Below are positions 35,510 through 50,400 of a stretch of 64,000 nt of DNA, piece by piece. Source of the DNA: Piper betle (Eukaryota; Streptophyta; Magnoliopsida; Piperales; Piperaceae). Location: NCBI GenBank assembly GCA_033002965.1, contig JAURVB010014092.1, positions 1 to 64,000 on the forward strand, written 5' to 3'. The notes under the pieces were generated by a model, which was not told the origin of the DNA, searched no databases, and worked only from the letters and a program-made list of their open reading frames with translations. Position 1 is the first letter of the stretch; every line of letters starts with the position of its first letter. The position numbers and the translations under genes were made by a program.

Positions 35510-37847
35510 CGCTTTCGGCCTGGTTGGATGGATGGGGGGGGTTAGCCTGTGACGGCCGGCGTTAGGAAGTCATGGACACGGTTAGTCCGTGCCGTGTCCG
35601 TATCTGTATTCAACATCAATCAATGTGTGTACACGTATGTATATATTTTTTTGCTAGAAAAGCTTAAAATCATCCATTTATATTTTTATATATTTAATTT
35701 TTATGTATAGGATTGATGCTTTGTGTATAAAATTACTCGTGTATATTTATTTGCGGCTACCATTCAACGATGCAGACATTTGAAGAAGGAAAATGTGAAA
35801 TTGAATTGGATTGATATTTCAATAAAATATTATTTATAATCGCTTGATCTCGAATTGAGTGTTCGATATGTTTTTTTAGAATAAAAAAAGAACAACCTCT
35901 TTGAATATCTATGCTCATGATGTATGAACTTGCAACTAATAAAATATTGGTGGGACACATATTTGCCAGGATATGATCCGTATATGAAAATAATTACTCT
36001 ATCATCCAGAATCCATATTCGTGTGCATTTTCACGGTGGACGGCCGATTCCGACGCTTTTAAGTGCACAGCTTGCCTTCATTACTCTCGACATGTCCACT
36101 AAAATCACGGAGCAACGTAGCTGGATCACACCTTTCCGTGACCATTGACCATGATGCGACGAGATAAACGGGCCCCGCCGTCAAATCTACCAGCTCAGAC
36201 GACATACAAACGGCCAGCCCTTTTCTTTCGTCAATTCATCTCCCTCGTTGACCCCGTCATTTCTTACCCATGGCCACGAGTGGGAGTACTAATGATGATC
36301 CCGTTCGCCCACCAAAAGAGATTAGCGAAATCTATTTTGATTGCCATGGACGTCCATGTAGATGTTCATGCAAACTCCAACTTAATCACAATCCTCATAT
36401 TATATATACATATACAGACATTCAAAAATAAATTAATATACTTTGGGCATAGCACCATCTAAAGTAACTACCAGTAGACTACCATGGCAATGGCACATTT
36501 AGTCATCTGGATAAGCAGATAGAATTGAGGTGGCGACTATGAGTTGGAGTACTAGTAGCTAGCGTTGGGACTCGAACGGCGTTGGGACAGGGAAGTGAGA
36601 GACAGACGGTGGCAGCCCACGTTGGAAGCAAAGTCCAAAGTCCAAACGCGAGGGAATGTGAGAGAGCGAGTTGGGGGACGACCGCATTATTAGCTGTTGA
36701 AGACGACGATAGGTTGATAGGGGCAGGTGGGGGCTGGGTGACCCGGGCGATATCGCGTGAGTCTAATCTATATCTTTCCATGTTTTGTACTTTTGGCGAA
36801 GTTGATATTTTTTCCCTCTTGTTTTAATTGATTGCGTCTGGTCGTTGTCTCCTGGAGGCTTCAATGCTTAAATTAATTTCAAACAAGCAATATTGGTAGT
36901 AATGCTTTTGGCTTATCAGTCATGATGATGAACGAGGTTTCCCATGGAATTAGTTAATCTGCGCACTTTATGGAATTATTGTTCTGACTATATACTTTAT
37001 TACTTCAGTTTTTTGTTGAATGCGAGTGCAGAGAGACCTTGCACTGCATTAGGATAAACCAGCACCATCGGCCTTTTCGTCAAGTAGTATATCCCCATTG
37101 AGGCATTGAGTGGGTGCGTCGTGTATACTGTCTTTCAGCTTGTTTTATCATGGGCTTACCAATACGTTTGATGGGCATGTCTCGTGGGCTTCTTTGACGT
37201 GCTTTCTTGCATCTTGGCTTGCACCATTCTAAAGTGCTAAATTTTTAGACTTTTTCGTTAATGGACTTTTGAGCTTGCTCCATGACACAAAAATTTATAA
37301 ATAACCTTAGGATATCCCTTTGGTTGGCATTCAAATGCGGTAAACAACATGAATATTCATATTTTATATTAAAAAATATTAATTAAATTATTTTTTTATC
37401 TAAATTAAGTATAATTATATTAAGTGAGAGTATAAAATAATCAATATTAACTTTGAGTGGTCACCTATGCACACTTCTATCTTTAATTATTTTTCCCCTT
37501 TTTTATCTTAAAAAATAAGAAAAAGAGCACATGATTGATCTACTTAAAAGAAATTATGATTAATTTAAATATAAAATACAATAGGTATGTACTAGTTTTT
37601 TTTGAAATATATTATATATATACGACTTTTAGTAAAAGTTGACTATTTAAAATTTTCATATTATTTACGTTTATATCTTGTGCTAACTAAATAAAATTTT
37701 ATTCTTTATTTTTATATTTATTTATATAAATTTTGATCAGTGAGACTTATTAATTTACTCTAAATAAAAATATAATTCATATATAAACTGTATAAGTTTT
37801 ACCTGACAAGCAATAAATAAAAATGGTTATCTGAATTAGGTTACATC
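35510..37847. other. Intergenic DNA
   Basis: No exon is recognised. The moderately GC-rich stretch at 36530-36770 has open frames on both strands but no motif I know. Confidence 0.5.
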
Positions 37848-38356
37848 TAGAAGTGCTAAATGAGCAAACGAGCCGAATTCAACTTGTGTTTGAACTCGGC
37901 TTGAATAGTTCGAAACTCGTTCAAACTCGACTTGAGATCGCACGAGTTTTGAATATACATGTTCAAATTTAGCTCGAATATCTTTTATTTGAATACACAA
38001 ACGGTTTAATTTTCTCAAAGTCGTATCCATCTCGTTCGTGAGTTAGAAACTTACTTAATTAAAAGTCAAGAGTACTTCACTTTAAAAAATATAATTAATA
38101 TGGATTAAACCCACAACCTTAAAATCATCAATTTGAATATTTAATATTTCAACTATCTCACTTCTTTATTATTATATTATATATATATATATATAATATA
38201 AAGACTATATTATTATATTATTTTATCGAGTTCGAATAGAGTTACAAGTCGAGTTTAAGCTTAAATATTTAAATATTTAAATATAGAATTTCGAATTAAA
38301 TTGAGCCAAGCCAAACATTAAATAGTCATGAACTTATCGTTAAATTAGCAACCCTA
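37848..38356. mobile_element. Older copy of the hAT-type MITE
   Basis: This aligns along its length with the element at 40305-40922: it starts TAGAAGTGCTAAATGAGC and ends AATTAGCAACCCTA, with the same internal words (ttcgaaactcgtt, aacccacaacctt, aaagactatattattat). The flanks gttacatc and attgcaac match at five of eight positions, as expected for a decayed 8-bp duplication. It ends about 100 bases upstream of the start codon of the GEM-like gene. Confidence 0.82.
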
Positions 38357-38459
38357 ATTGCAACGGGCAATCATTAGGTTTAGTAGTGGCGCCTCTCGAT
38401 AATATTAATTAATTAATTTACAAAACCAGGTCCTCTCGCCGTAAAAGCCGATACCATCA

Positions 38460-41400
38460 ATGGACCCGCTCGGCCCCCAGCTCCGACGCCGGTGAGAAGT
38501 CGGCCGGCGACAACCACCCCGCCGGCTACGCCCCCTACCCTCAGATCGACCCCCACGACATCGCCACCCCTCCAATCGACTACGGCAACGCTCCTCCCCC
38601 AGCTGCCACCACCATGCAGCCCGGATCCAATCCCTACGTCTCCTCCTCCCCGCCCCTCCCTCCACTGGCAATACTGCCAAGAGTTAGCCTCGCTTTTCTC
38701 CCTTTTTTATTTATTTATTTCTGTTTTTGATTCGTATTTTATAAAATTCCTATACTAATATAGGGCGTTTGGTTGCAATAGAAAAGTTTACATGAAATTT
38801 CTAGAAAATAATGATGTAAAAAGTGGCCGAACTTATTTTGGAGCTAATTTCAAAAGATTCTAACAGTTTTAAAAAATATTTTAGAATCAACCAAATAATA
38901 TGCATGTACTTTATCTAGAACTATGTACTCACATTTGAATTGCTATTTCATCGCTTAGAATTTTGCCACGTCTTTTGGTTTTCGATAATTAAACCATGCA
39001 TAAAATATTTTTGCTGATTTATTATTAAAATACTACAATTTTTGTAACACCCCATTTCAGCTCACCCGTGAACCGACCTGGAAATGTTACCGCCGACCGA
39101 ACTGTTCGTTAATCTACTAGATTCGGTTAAGCCGACCTGGATCTACTCTCGGCGTCTCAAGATGGAGATGTAAATATGAAATGCATGAATGAGAACAATT
39201 AGATTCTAACGGAATCCTACATGCATGCCATAACGTGCAAGCAAAGACAAGACAAAACAATAAATGAGAAACCAAAAGAAAATATATCTACTACGGAAAA
39301 ACGGACAAAGTTTCCCCTAAAAGTGCAATAGGGGCTAACCTATCCACAACAAGGGTATATAAATATTTTGTCAAAATACGATAAAACATAACAATCTACC
39401 ATGGCAATCAATCACCATCTCATTCATTTTTACCTGAGCCGAGTCTGAACTCCAAGGCTCCCTGCTCATTCACATCTATCCGTTCATTTCATAACAGGCA
39501 AATTATCAAGACAAAAATATTCTAACAATCATTTACATAGCAATAACACACCGTCATTATACGTTACACACGGCAGGTACATGTGTGCGCGGTTCCGTGC
39601 TGCTCCTCCGCAGTCTCGACAGCTTTCATCGCTCGCATTCCTCACCTACATATATATAGAAAAACCGTCAGTAACGAGTGTTACCGGCCCGGAAAATAAC
39701 TAATATCAATCTGGCACAGGAGAGCAAACTCTCCTGTTGAATAAAAACCATATACTTCCTCAAGAACTCTCATCAGGGCACATACGGGAGTCGTCGCCCT
39801 CGGGTCGACAGCGTCCCCCTTTCTTTCTCATTCTCATACCTTGGTCATTTCTCTATCGCTTCTCGCATCAAATCTCATTCCTTACCGCCCTCTACACCTT
39901 CCATATTACTCCTGGCCTTGAGCACAAAGGCCGAGCACTCTCAGGCAGTCGCCTTCGGTACCCTTTGAACCACAAGTCTAGACATGCGCTACATTGCAGT
40001 ACCGGTAAACCTCCACACTTCTCTGGGTTTGAGGAACTCAAAGGTGGAGTTGTCCGGATCCTTCGGGAACGAAGTGGGTTCTCCCCAGCTCTAGAGCCCG
40101 CTCTTCCGAGCACACACCCTATCTGAAGGCATGGCCGTAAGTAACCCTCATTCTATCTCTCACCGAAAACGCAAAAACTATATATATATAGGCCTGGGTT
40201 GGGATTTATTGTAACACCACAAATCCGGTTCAAGCTCGTGAACCGAACCGGCATGTTACAGGCCCCGGTTAGGTCGGCTAACCCGAACCTAACTCATGCG
40301 GATCTAGGGGTGCTAATTGAGCGAGCGAGCCGAGCTCAACATGTGTTCGAACTCGGCTCGAATAATTCGAAACTCGTTCGAACTCGACTCGAGATCGAAC
40401 GAGTTTTGGACATACATGCTCGAGTTCGACTCGAATATCTTTTATGTGTTCGAGCTCGACTCGAGCTCGAATATACTTAAACTGTTTATTTTTGTGAGCT
40501 CGTTCGCCAGCTCGTTCGTTAGCTCGAAACCAGCTCGATTAAAAGTCAAAAATACCTCACTTAAAAAAAAAGTGAGGCCAATGTGGTTTGAACCCACAAC
40601 CTTGAAGTCATCAAGGTGAATACTTACCATCTCAACTATCTTGCTTCTTTGTTATTATATTTCATATATATATATATAATATAAAGACTATATTATTATA
40701 TTATTTTATCGAGTCGAGTTCGAGTCGAACTACGAAGCAGTCACGAGTTCGAGTTATAATCCGAGTCGAGTCGAGTCGAACACGACCTTGCTCAAGCTCG
40801 GCTCGTAAGATTCGAGTTCGAGTCGAGTTCGAGTCGGGCATTTAAATGTCGAGTTTCGAGTCGAGTCAAGCCGAGCCGAACGCTAAATGCTCACGAGCTG
40901 GCTCGCTCAATTAGCAACCCTATGCGGATCCAATCTCGGCGTCTTAAGATGAAGATACGATCCATCATGAACGAATAAATGCGCAAAATCCTAACATGGT
41001 ACTACATGGATGACATGCAACCTAAATTTCACACCAACACAATTACAATCAAAATTAGTAAAAATTCTAAAATGAAAGGAACAGAATTTCCCCTAAAAAT
41101 GCAATTAGGGGCCACCCTGTCAAAATCGTATATTCAAACATATATACGTATAGCAACAATAGCATTCACACATACTTTTGATCTATTATATTCATCATTC
41201 TCTGAACTTTGGATCCTAACCCATCACACTTTTGCTGCGCTACTCTGATCATTTCACATTCTATCATGTCTCATGCATTTGAACATGTCATTCACAATAT
41301 AATAACATAATAATACAATATTAAACATTCAGAAATCTAACATGTGTGTGCACAAGACCTCATTGCTCCTCCGTCCAAGCTGGCTCATCCATCTCGTGCT

Positions 41401-44400
41401 TATCACCTACATATATATAAGAAAAACGTCAGTAACAAGCGTTACTGGTCCGGAAAATAAAATAACTATAACAAACTGGCTATGAGAGCAAACTCTCATC
41501 TGAAAGAAAATATCATACTCCACGTGAACACTCTGAAGGGCACTATTGAGGAGCCACTGGGCTGCAGACCCGGTAGCATCCCGAACTTACTGCTCTGCTG
41601 CTGGTACTGTGCTACTCTCAGCACTTCTTTTTCAGTACTTCTCGTGAAACTTTATCCTAAGCCCTCTCCGTACCTCCATATTTCTCCTGGCCTTGAGCAC
41701 GAAGGCCGAGTACTCTCAGGCAGTCGCCTTTAGTACCCTTTGAACCACAAGTCCGGACATGCGCTGTACTAAACAGTACCCGTAAACCTCCACGTTCTCC
41801 GGGTGTGAGGAACTCAAACGCGGAGTTATCAGGATCCCTCGGGAATGGAACAGTCCGCTGGCACTAATCCAGAGCCCGCTTTGACTGTCACGGCATCCTC
41901 TGCATGGTACGTGCAGTCGATTTCTCCATCTCTCGTCTCACAGAAACACGAAAACTATATATATAGAGGCTTGGGTAGGGAGTTACATAATAGGCCCGAA
42001 GGCAACTTTTGGTGGATCTTGTTTTCGAAATCAACCTCGAGGGATCTCATCCTCGAGGGGTTATTAATCCGGAAAATGTTCGATTAAATGGCCCGAGTTA
42101 AGTGGGATCCGATAAAACGCCACTTAACCCGTCCTGCAGACAATAAATCAAACATACAATAGAAAAGATTAAAACAGACGAGTCCTAAACGGACCTGGTA
42201 GAAGCTCCAAGCGTGTCATCGCGCCTAGGCGGCGAGCTCCTACTCCGTACCTATACATCAAAACTAAATAATAACGCCTGCTAACTACATGATGCATCAA
42301 ACTCAATAAACATCAATCACAACCAATAATCATAAATATGAAAATAATTCTAACTCATCCTATTCCTACCAATTTTATTATATTTTTCCTAAGTTACATT
42401 ACTCGGTTAGCATGCTCAACTTACTTACTTCATTAAATCACTTAACCTCCATAAACTATCAATCACATCATGTAACTTATCACTTCATCACTTATCCTCC
42501 ATTCACTATCGATCACATCATAAATCCTAGCATGTTGTGCTAACAATCATCATCAACTTTAAATAAATCAATCAGAGGTAATTATACCTCACATCGTCGA
42601 CGATTGGCGACGGCTAGGGTTCCGTCGCGCGTCTCAGAGCTCAAATTCGGTGCTCATCGACGTCCGAAGATCGATCGGGCTTGTAACACCCCAAATCCGG
42701 TTCACACTCGTGAACCGAACCGGCATGTTACAGGCCCCGGTTAGGTCGGCTAACCCGAACCTAACTCATGCGGATCCAATCTCGGCGTCTTAAGATGAAG
42801 ATACGACTCCATCATGAATGGATAAATGCGCAAAATCCTAACATGGTACTACATGAATGACATGCAACTTAAATTTCACACCAACACAATTACGATCAAA
42901 ATTCGTAAAAATTATAAAATGAAAGGGACAGAATTTCCCCTAAAAGTGCAATTAGGGGCCACCCTGTCAAAATCAGTATATACAAATATATATACATATA
43001 TCAACAATTTCATTCACACATAATTCTAATCTACTATATTCATCATTCTCTGAACTTTGGGTCCGAACCCATCACACTTTTGCTGCGCTACTCTGATCAT
43101 TTCATCATTCATATCATTGTCATGCATCAAACATTTAATCATAGTCATTCACAAAATAATAACATAATAACACAATATTAAACATTCAGAAATCTAACAT
43201 GTGTGTGCACAAGACCTCATTGCTCCTCCGTCCTGGCCGGCCCATCCATCTCGTGCTTATCACCTACATATATATAAGAAAAACGTCAGTAACAAGCGTT
43301 ACTGGTCCGGAAAATAAAATAACTATAACAAACTGGCTATGAGAGCAAACTCTCATCTGAAAGAAAACATCATACTCCACGTGAACACTCTGAAGGGCAC
43401 TACTGAGGAGCCACTGGGCTGCAGACCCGGTAGCATCCCGAACTTACTGCTCTGCTGCTGGTACTGTGCTACTCTCAGCACTTCTTTTTCAGTACTTCTC
43501 GTGAAACTTTATCCTAAGCCCTCTCCTTACCTCCATATTTCTCCTGGCCTTGAGCACGAAGGCCGAGTACTCTCAGGCAGTCGCCTTTAGTACCCTTTGA
43601 ACCACAAGTCCGGACATGCGCTGTACTAAACAGTACCCGTAAACCTCCACGTTCTCCGGGTGTGAGGAACTCAAACGCGGAGTTGTCAGGATCCCTCGGG
43701 AATGGAACAGTCCGCTGGCACTAATCCAGAGCCCGCTTTGACTGTCACGGCATCCTCTGCATGGTACGTGCAGTCGATTTCTCCATCTCTCGTCTCACTG
43801 AAAACTCGATAAACTACTATATATATAGGCCTGGGTAGGGATTCATATAATAGGCCCGAAGGCAACTTGTGGTGGATCTTGTTTTCGAAATCATCCTCGA
43901 GGGATCTCATCCTCGAGGGGTTATTAATCCGGAAAATGTTCGGTTAAATGGCCCGAGTTAAGTGGGATCCGATAAAACGCCACTTAACCCGTCCTGCAGA
44001 CAATAAATTAAACATACAATAGAAAAGCGTAAAACAAGACGAGTCCTAAACGGACCTGGTAGAAGCTCCAAGCGTGTCATCGCGCCTAGGCGGCAAGCTC
44101 CTACTCCGTACCTACACATCAAAACTAAATACTAACGCCCGCTAACTAAATGATGCATCAAATCCGACATGACCATCACACCATAATACCAACATTAACC
44201 ATAACAATCAATAATTATAAATATGAATATAATTCTAACTCATCCTATTCCTACCAATTTTATTATATTTTTCTTAAGTTACATTACTCGATTAGCATGC
44301 TCAACTCGATCTACCTCATTAGATCACCTACATTCATCCATTCAAATCATACATATCATTACTTCTTTCATGCTCGAACTTTTATCATGCCAATCAATCA

Positions 44401-47400
44401 ATCCTATCATACTGTGCTAACAATCATTAATTTTAAACAATCAAATTAGAGGTAATTATACCTCACGTCGTCGGCAATCGGCGACGGCTAGGGTTCCATC
44501 GCGCGTCTCGGAGCTCAAATTCGGCGCTCATCGGCGTCCGAAGCTCGATCGGGCTCCACTGGGTGAGCCCCGCGGAAGATCCGGTGAATTCCGGCGAATT
44601 CCAGAAATTCCGATTTTCCGGCGGTTTTCCGGCAGCTATTGGCGGTTTTCCGGCGACTTCCGGTGGTTTTCCGGCGACAATCGCCGGCGGCGTCTACTAG
44701 CTGGATAGGGGTCATGTAGGGTACCATTGAAACCGGCTCGGCGAGCCCGACTCATCTACAAGGTCGATGCGGCCAACGGAGGTGGCGGCTCGCCGGAAAA
44801 TGCATAAAACAGAGGCCGGCCGTGGTGGTGTGGAGATCCGGCCGGGATGGGCGGCGCTGGCCTCCGTTCCGGTCGGGGAGGGTCACTGGGTGGTCGCTGG
44901 TGCTGAGGCGACCACCTGATCGTGGCGGCGACGGTCGCCGGCGGCGAAATCGACGACGGAAACGCAACGCGGCGCGGCGATTGGCGAGGCGTTCCGGCGT
45001 CGCGGCGGCCACATGGTGGCCGGACCTGGTCGGGGCAGCACGGCGACGCCATGGGGGGCTGGGCGGCGTCGAACGGCGGCCAGGCGGCGTCGGCGGTGGC
45101 GGCGGTGGCGCGCGAACAGGGACGGCGCGGGCGAGGGTTTGGGCGCGGGGGAAGAAAAGATCGGGGTGAAAATGGGTGGCAAACTCGTAAATAATACTTG
45201 ACTCGTCTCCTGCTCGAGTCAGGTATCATAACTAACTCGTATTAAATCCTAAAAAAATTCATAAAAATCGGGAAAAATCCCGTAAAATCAAACAACACCA
45301 AAAAAATTATAATGATATGCTCTAGAACTATCAACCCACCCAAAATGCCCGCGACGCGTCCTAACGCGGTAAACGGCCTAAAACTAATTCTACGATCCAC
45401 TATATATAAAATAAAAAAAATCACTGGCATACTCTCATATATTCTGATAACTCATTCTGTTCTGCTGTATTCATGACGTTATCATCATATATTTGGGTAC
45501 GCATGACCCTCATAGCTCATACACGCGACCGGCGTCGGCTTGGTACACGTGTCCTGAAACTGACTCAACTCGAAAAATAACGGTCGACCCGACCGGTTCT
45601 GAATATAAAACCCTAACTCGAATCGTGGGTTTTACAGGGCTCCACTGGGTGAGCCCCGCGGAAGATCTGGTGAATTCCAGCGAATTCCAGAAATTCCGAT
45701 TTTCTGGCGGTTTTTCGGCAGCTATTGGCGGTTTTCCGGCGACTTCTGGTGGTTTTCCGGCGACAATCACCGGCGGCGTCTACTAGCTGGATAGGGGTCA
45801 TGTAGGGTACCATTGGAACTGGCTCGGCGAGCCCGACTCATCTACAAGGTCGATGCGGCCAACGGAGGTGGCGGCTCGCTGAAAAATGCATAAAACAGAG
45901 CGGCGGCGTTGGGTCGCTAAATCCGGCCGGCCAGTGCGGCGATGCCCTCCGTTCCGGTCGGGGAAGGTCGCTGGAAGGCTGAGGGTGCTGAGGCGAGTGA
46001 CCGATCGCGGCGGCGCTGGTCGCCGGCGGTGGAATCGGTGATGGAAGCGCAACGCGGGCACGACATCGCGGCGTGGCTTCCTCGCGTCGCGGCGGTCCGA
46101 CAGGGGCCGGACCTGGTCGGGGCAGCACGGGAACGGCGTCGCCGAGCTGGGCGGCGTCAGTCGACGGCCGGGCGGCGCCGACAACGGCGGCAGTGGCGCG
46201 CGAACAGGGGCGGTGCAGCACGAGGGTTTGGGCGTGGGGGAGAAAAGGTCGAGGGTGTGTGTGGTGGCAAACTCGTAAATATTACTTGACTCGTCTCCGG
46301 CTCGAGTTAAGTATAATAACTAAGTCGTATTAAATCCTAAAAAAATTCATAAAAATCGGGAAAAATCCCGTAAAATCAAACAACACCACAACATTATAAT
46401 GATATGCTCTATGACTAACAACCCACCCAGACTGCCCGAACGCATCCTAACGCGGTAACGGCCTAATACTAATTATACGATCAACTATATATAACAATAA
46501 TAAAAAAATGACTGGCATACTCTCATATATCTGATAACTCATTCTGTTCTGCTGTGTTCATGACGTTATCATCATATACTTGGGTACGCATGACCCTCAT
46601 AGCTCATACACGCGACTGGCATCGGCTCGGTACACGTGTCCTGAAACTGACTCAACTCGAAAATAACGGTCGAACCGACCGGTTCTGAATATAAAACCCT
46701 GACTCGAATCGTGGGATTTACATTTATACAATAGGCACGAAGTGTAAAACCTGTGACTCGAGTCAAAGTTTTACGGGAGCGAACCAATCGGTTCAACCGT
46801 TGGTTCGAGTCGAGTCAGTTTCATGAACCGCGTGCTGAGTCGAGGCCAGCCGTGAGTTATGAGCGATGAGAGTCAGGTGTACCTGAATATATGATGATAA
46901 CGTCGAAAAGATGGTGAGATATGAGTTATCAAAATATATGAAAGTATGCAGTATTTTTTCTTTTTTATATGTTTGATCGTAGAAATAGTTTTAGGCTGCA
47001 TAACGCGTTAGGACGCGTTGGATTATATTCGGGTGGGTTATTAGTCATAGAGCATGTCATTTGGATGTTGTTGTGTTTGTTTTATTTTATGGAATTTTTT
47101 CATATTTTTCTAGATTTTTTAGAATTTATTACGAACTAGTTATTATTTTGACTCGAGCAGGAATCGAGTCAATACTTATTTACGAAACTACCACTAAAGC
47201 ATTTCTTTTCCCTCCCAACCCTTTTTCACCCAAACCCTCGCCGTTGTGTGCTGCTGCCGCTGCCGCCGACGCCGCACTGCCACCGATTGACGCCGCTCTG
47301 CCTTGCCGTGCCATCGCTGTGCCACCACGACCGACCCCGGCCACCGATCGCCTGCCGGCGCGCTGCCGCGATGCCACGAAGCCGCCTCTCGGACCGGATT

Positions 47401-50400
47401 CTGCAGCCGTTCGGTTACCGTCGCCGCCGCTATCACCACCAGTCTCACCCTCTCGCTATCGCCGACATTTCCCCCACCATTCTGAGCGCCGTCGAGGCCG
47501 GCCGCAGCCCCGATCGGAGCACGTCGCCTCATACAGCCATCACCACCCCAGCTGCTTTGTTTGACACCACCATTGGACCAAGCTCGTCGAGCTGGTGCCG
47601 ATAGACCCCCTGATTGCCCCGTCCCGAATCATCGCCAGAAAACCGTCGAAATTCGCCGGAAAACTACCGACACTCGCCGAAAAATTGGATTCGTGGGAAA
47701 TTCACCGGATCATCCCCCGAATGCACCCGGTCCAATCTGATCGGACTTCGGATGCCGCTAGGTGCCGAGTTCGAGTTTCGAGCCACGAAAAGAAACCCTA
47801 GCCGTCGCCGATTTTCAACGATACGAGGTATAATTTATTTTAACTTAATTATTTGAAAGTATTGATTATTAGAATTACATGCTAGGATTGGTGAATTGTG
47901 TGTTATAATAATATATATAAATGTAGATTTGATTAAGGATAAATTGCGAAATTTGTTTGATTGAGTGGTGTTAAAAATGGAGGCTAAGAAACTAATTAGG
48001 GTAACTAGGTAATGATCATGATCTAATGCAAACTAGCCTAAGTAGACTTGCTAGAATTGATATAGGTTGATGTGTGTTGATTGATGCGTGATTGTGTTGA
48101 TTGTGTGTGCATGCTATAAGATGTGTGATTCATCATGCGGGTGTTAGTTTTTAGCTTGATTGTGTAGGTACGGTGTAGGAGCTTGCCGCCTAGGCGCGTG
48201 GACCCGTTTGGAGCTTCTACCAGGTCCGTTTAGGACTCGTTCTCTGTTTTTACGCTATTCTATTGTGTATTTGATTTATTACATGCAGGACATGTTAAGT
48301 GGCATTTTATCGGATCCCACTTAACTCGGGCCATTTAGCCAATAATTTTCTGGATTAATAACCCTCGAGGATGAGATCCCTCGAGTTTGTTTTCGAACTT
48401 CAGATCCAGCTCACGTTGCCTTCGGGCCTATTGTATAAATCCCAACCCAGACCTATATATATGTATAGTTTTCGCATTTTTGTGAGAGATTGAATGAGGA
48501 AATCCGACTACCGTGCTACGCGAGCGGGCACGTGTGAGTCGATAGTGGGCTCTGGAATGGTGTACAAGCCGTTTCATTCCCGAGGGATCCTGACAACTCC
48601 ACCTTTGAGTTCCTCAAACCCGGAGAAGTGTGGAGGTTCACGGGTACTGCATTGCAGCGCATGTCTAGACTTGTGGTTTCAAAGGGTACTGAAGGCGACT
48701 GCCTGAGAGTACTCGGCCTTCGTGCTCAAGGCCAGGAGTAATATGGAAGGTGCAGAGGGCGGAAAGGAATGAGATTTGATGCGAGAAGCGATGGAGAAAT
48801 GGCTGAGGTATGAGAATGTGAAAGATAGGGGGATGCTGTCGACCCGAGGGCGACGGCTCCCGTATGTGCCCTGATGAGAGTTCTTGAGGAAGTATATGAT
48901 TTTCATTCAACAAGAGAGTTTGCTCTCTTGTGCCAGATTGATATTAGTTATTTTACGGGTCGGTAACACTCGTTACTGACGGTTTTTCTATATATATGTA
49001 GGTGAGAAATGCGAGGGATGAAAGCTGTCGGGACTGCGGAGGAGCAGCACAGAACCGCGCACACATGTACCTGCCGCGTGTAATCTATAATGACGGTGTG
49101 TTATTGCTACGTGAATGATAATTTTGATGTGTTTGTTTAGATAAATTGCTTGATATGAAATGAATGGATAAATGTGAATGAGTAGTGAGTTTGGAGTTCA
49201 GGCTCGGTTCAATTGAAACGAAAGAGATAATGATGAATGCTACGGTAGATTATCATGTTTTATCGTATTTTGATAAAATATTTATATACCCTTGTTGTGG
49301 ATAATTTTTAATTAAAAATTTCTTGCCGTTGCATGGTTTTGTTTTGCTTGCACATCATAGCATGCATGTAGGACTACGTTAGAACCCACGCATCCCATCC
49401 ATGCATTTCATGTTTGCATCTCTATCTTGAGACACCGAGGGCAGATCCGGGTCGGCTTAACCGAACCCAGTAGATTAGCTAATGGTTCGGTCGCCGGTGA
49501 CATTTCCGGGTCGGTTCACGGGTGAGCCGAAATGGGGTGTTACACGAAGGCATCGTGAGCTGGATCTGAAGTTCGAAAACAAACTCGAGGGATCTCATCC
49601 TCAAGGGTTATTAATCCGTAAAAAGAACAGTTGGCTAAATGACCCGAGTTAAGTGGGATCCGATAAAATGCCACTTAACTCATCCTGCACATGATAAATC
49701 AAATACACAATAGAATAGCGTAAAAACAAAGAACGAGTCCTAAACGGACCTGGTAGAAGCTCCAAACGGGTCCACGTGCCTAGGCAGCGAGCTCCTACAC
49801 CGTACCTACATAATCAAGCTAAAAACTAACGCCCGCATGATGAATCACACATCTTATAGCATGCACACACAATCAACACAATCACGTATCAATCAACACA
49901 CATCAGCCTATATCAATTCTAGCAAGTCTACTTAGGCTAGTTTGCATTAGATCATGATCATTACCTAGTTACCCTAATTAGTTTCTTAGCCTCTATTTTT
50001 AACACCACTCAATCAACAAATTTCATATTTTATCCTTAATCAAATCTACATTTATATATATTATTATAACACACAATTCACCAATCCTAAAATGTAATTC
50101 TAATAATCAATACTTTCAAATAATTAAGTTAAAATAAATTATACCTCGCTTCGTCAAAAATTGGCGACGGCTAGGGTTTCCGTTTCGTGGCTCAAAACTC
50201 GAATTCGGCACCTAGCGGTGTCCGAAGTCCTATCAGATTAGACCGGGTGCGTTCGGCGGATGATCCGGCGAATTTCCCATGAATCCAATTTTCCGGCGGT
50301 TCCGGCGATTTTCCGGCGAGTGTCAGCAGTTTTCGGCGGATTCCGGCGATTTCTGGCGATGATTCGGGACGGGGCAATCAGGGGGTCTATCGGCACCAGC

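Larger units (their letters stand above)
40210..46722 (+). mobile_element. Solo LTR 3, inserted in LTR 2 and itself interrupted
   Basis: It begins TGTAACACCAC and ends GGGATTTACA, with 5-bp duplication TTTAT at 40205-40209 and 46723-46727. Its parts are 40210-40304, 40931-42681 and 45642-46722, about 2.9 kb without the MITE and LTR 4. It belongs to a second subtype of the family, in which the early part reads aaccgaaccggcatgttaca. Confidence 0.93.

Noticed and set aside
44752..46289. Many 60-157 codon open frames on both strands in GC-rich LTR blocks
   Set aside because: They are Ala/Arg/Pro-rich in all frames, not conserved in frame between LTR copies, and without domains.
47061..47564. 167-codon open frame in solo LTR 5
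   Set aside because: It crosses from AT-rich to GC-rich LTR sequence and is broken in the other copies of the same family.
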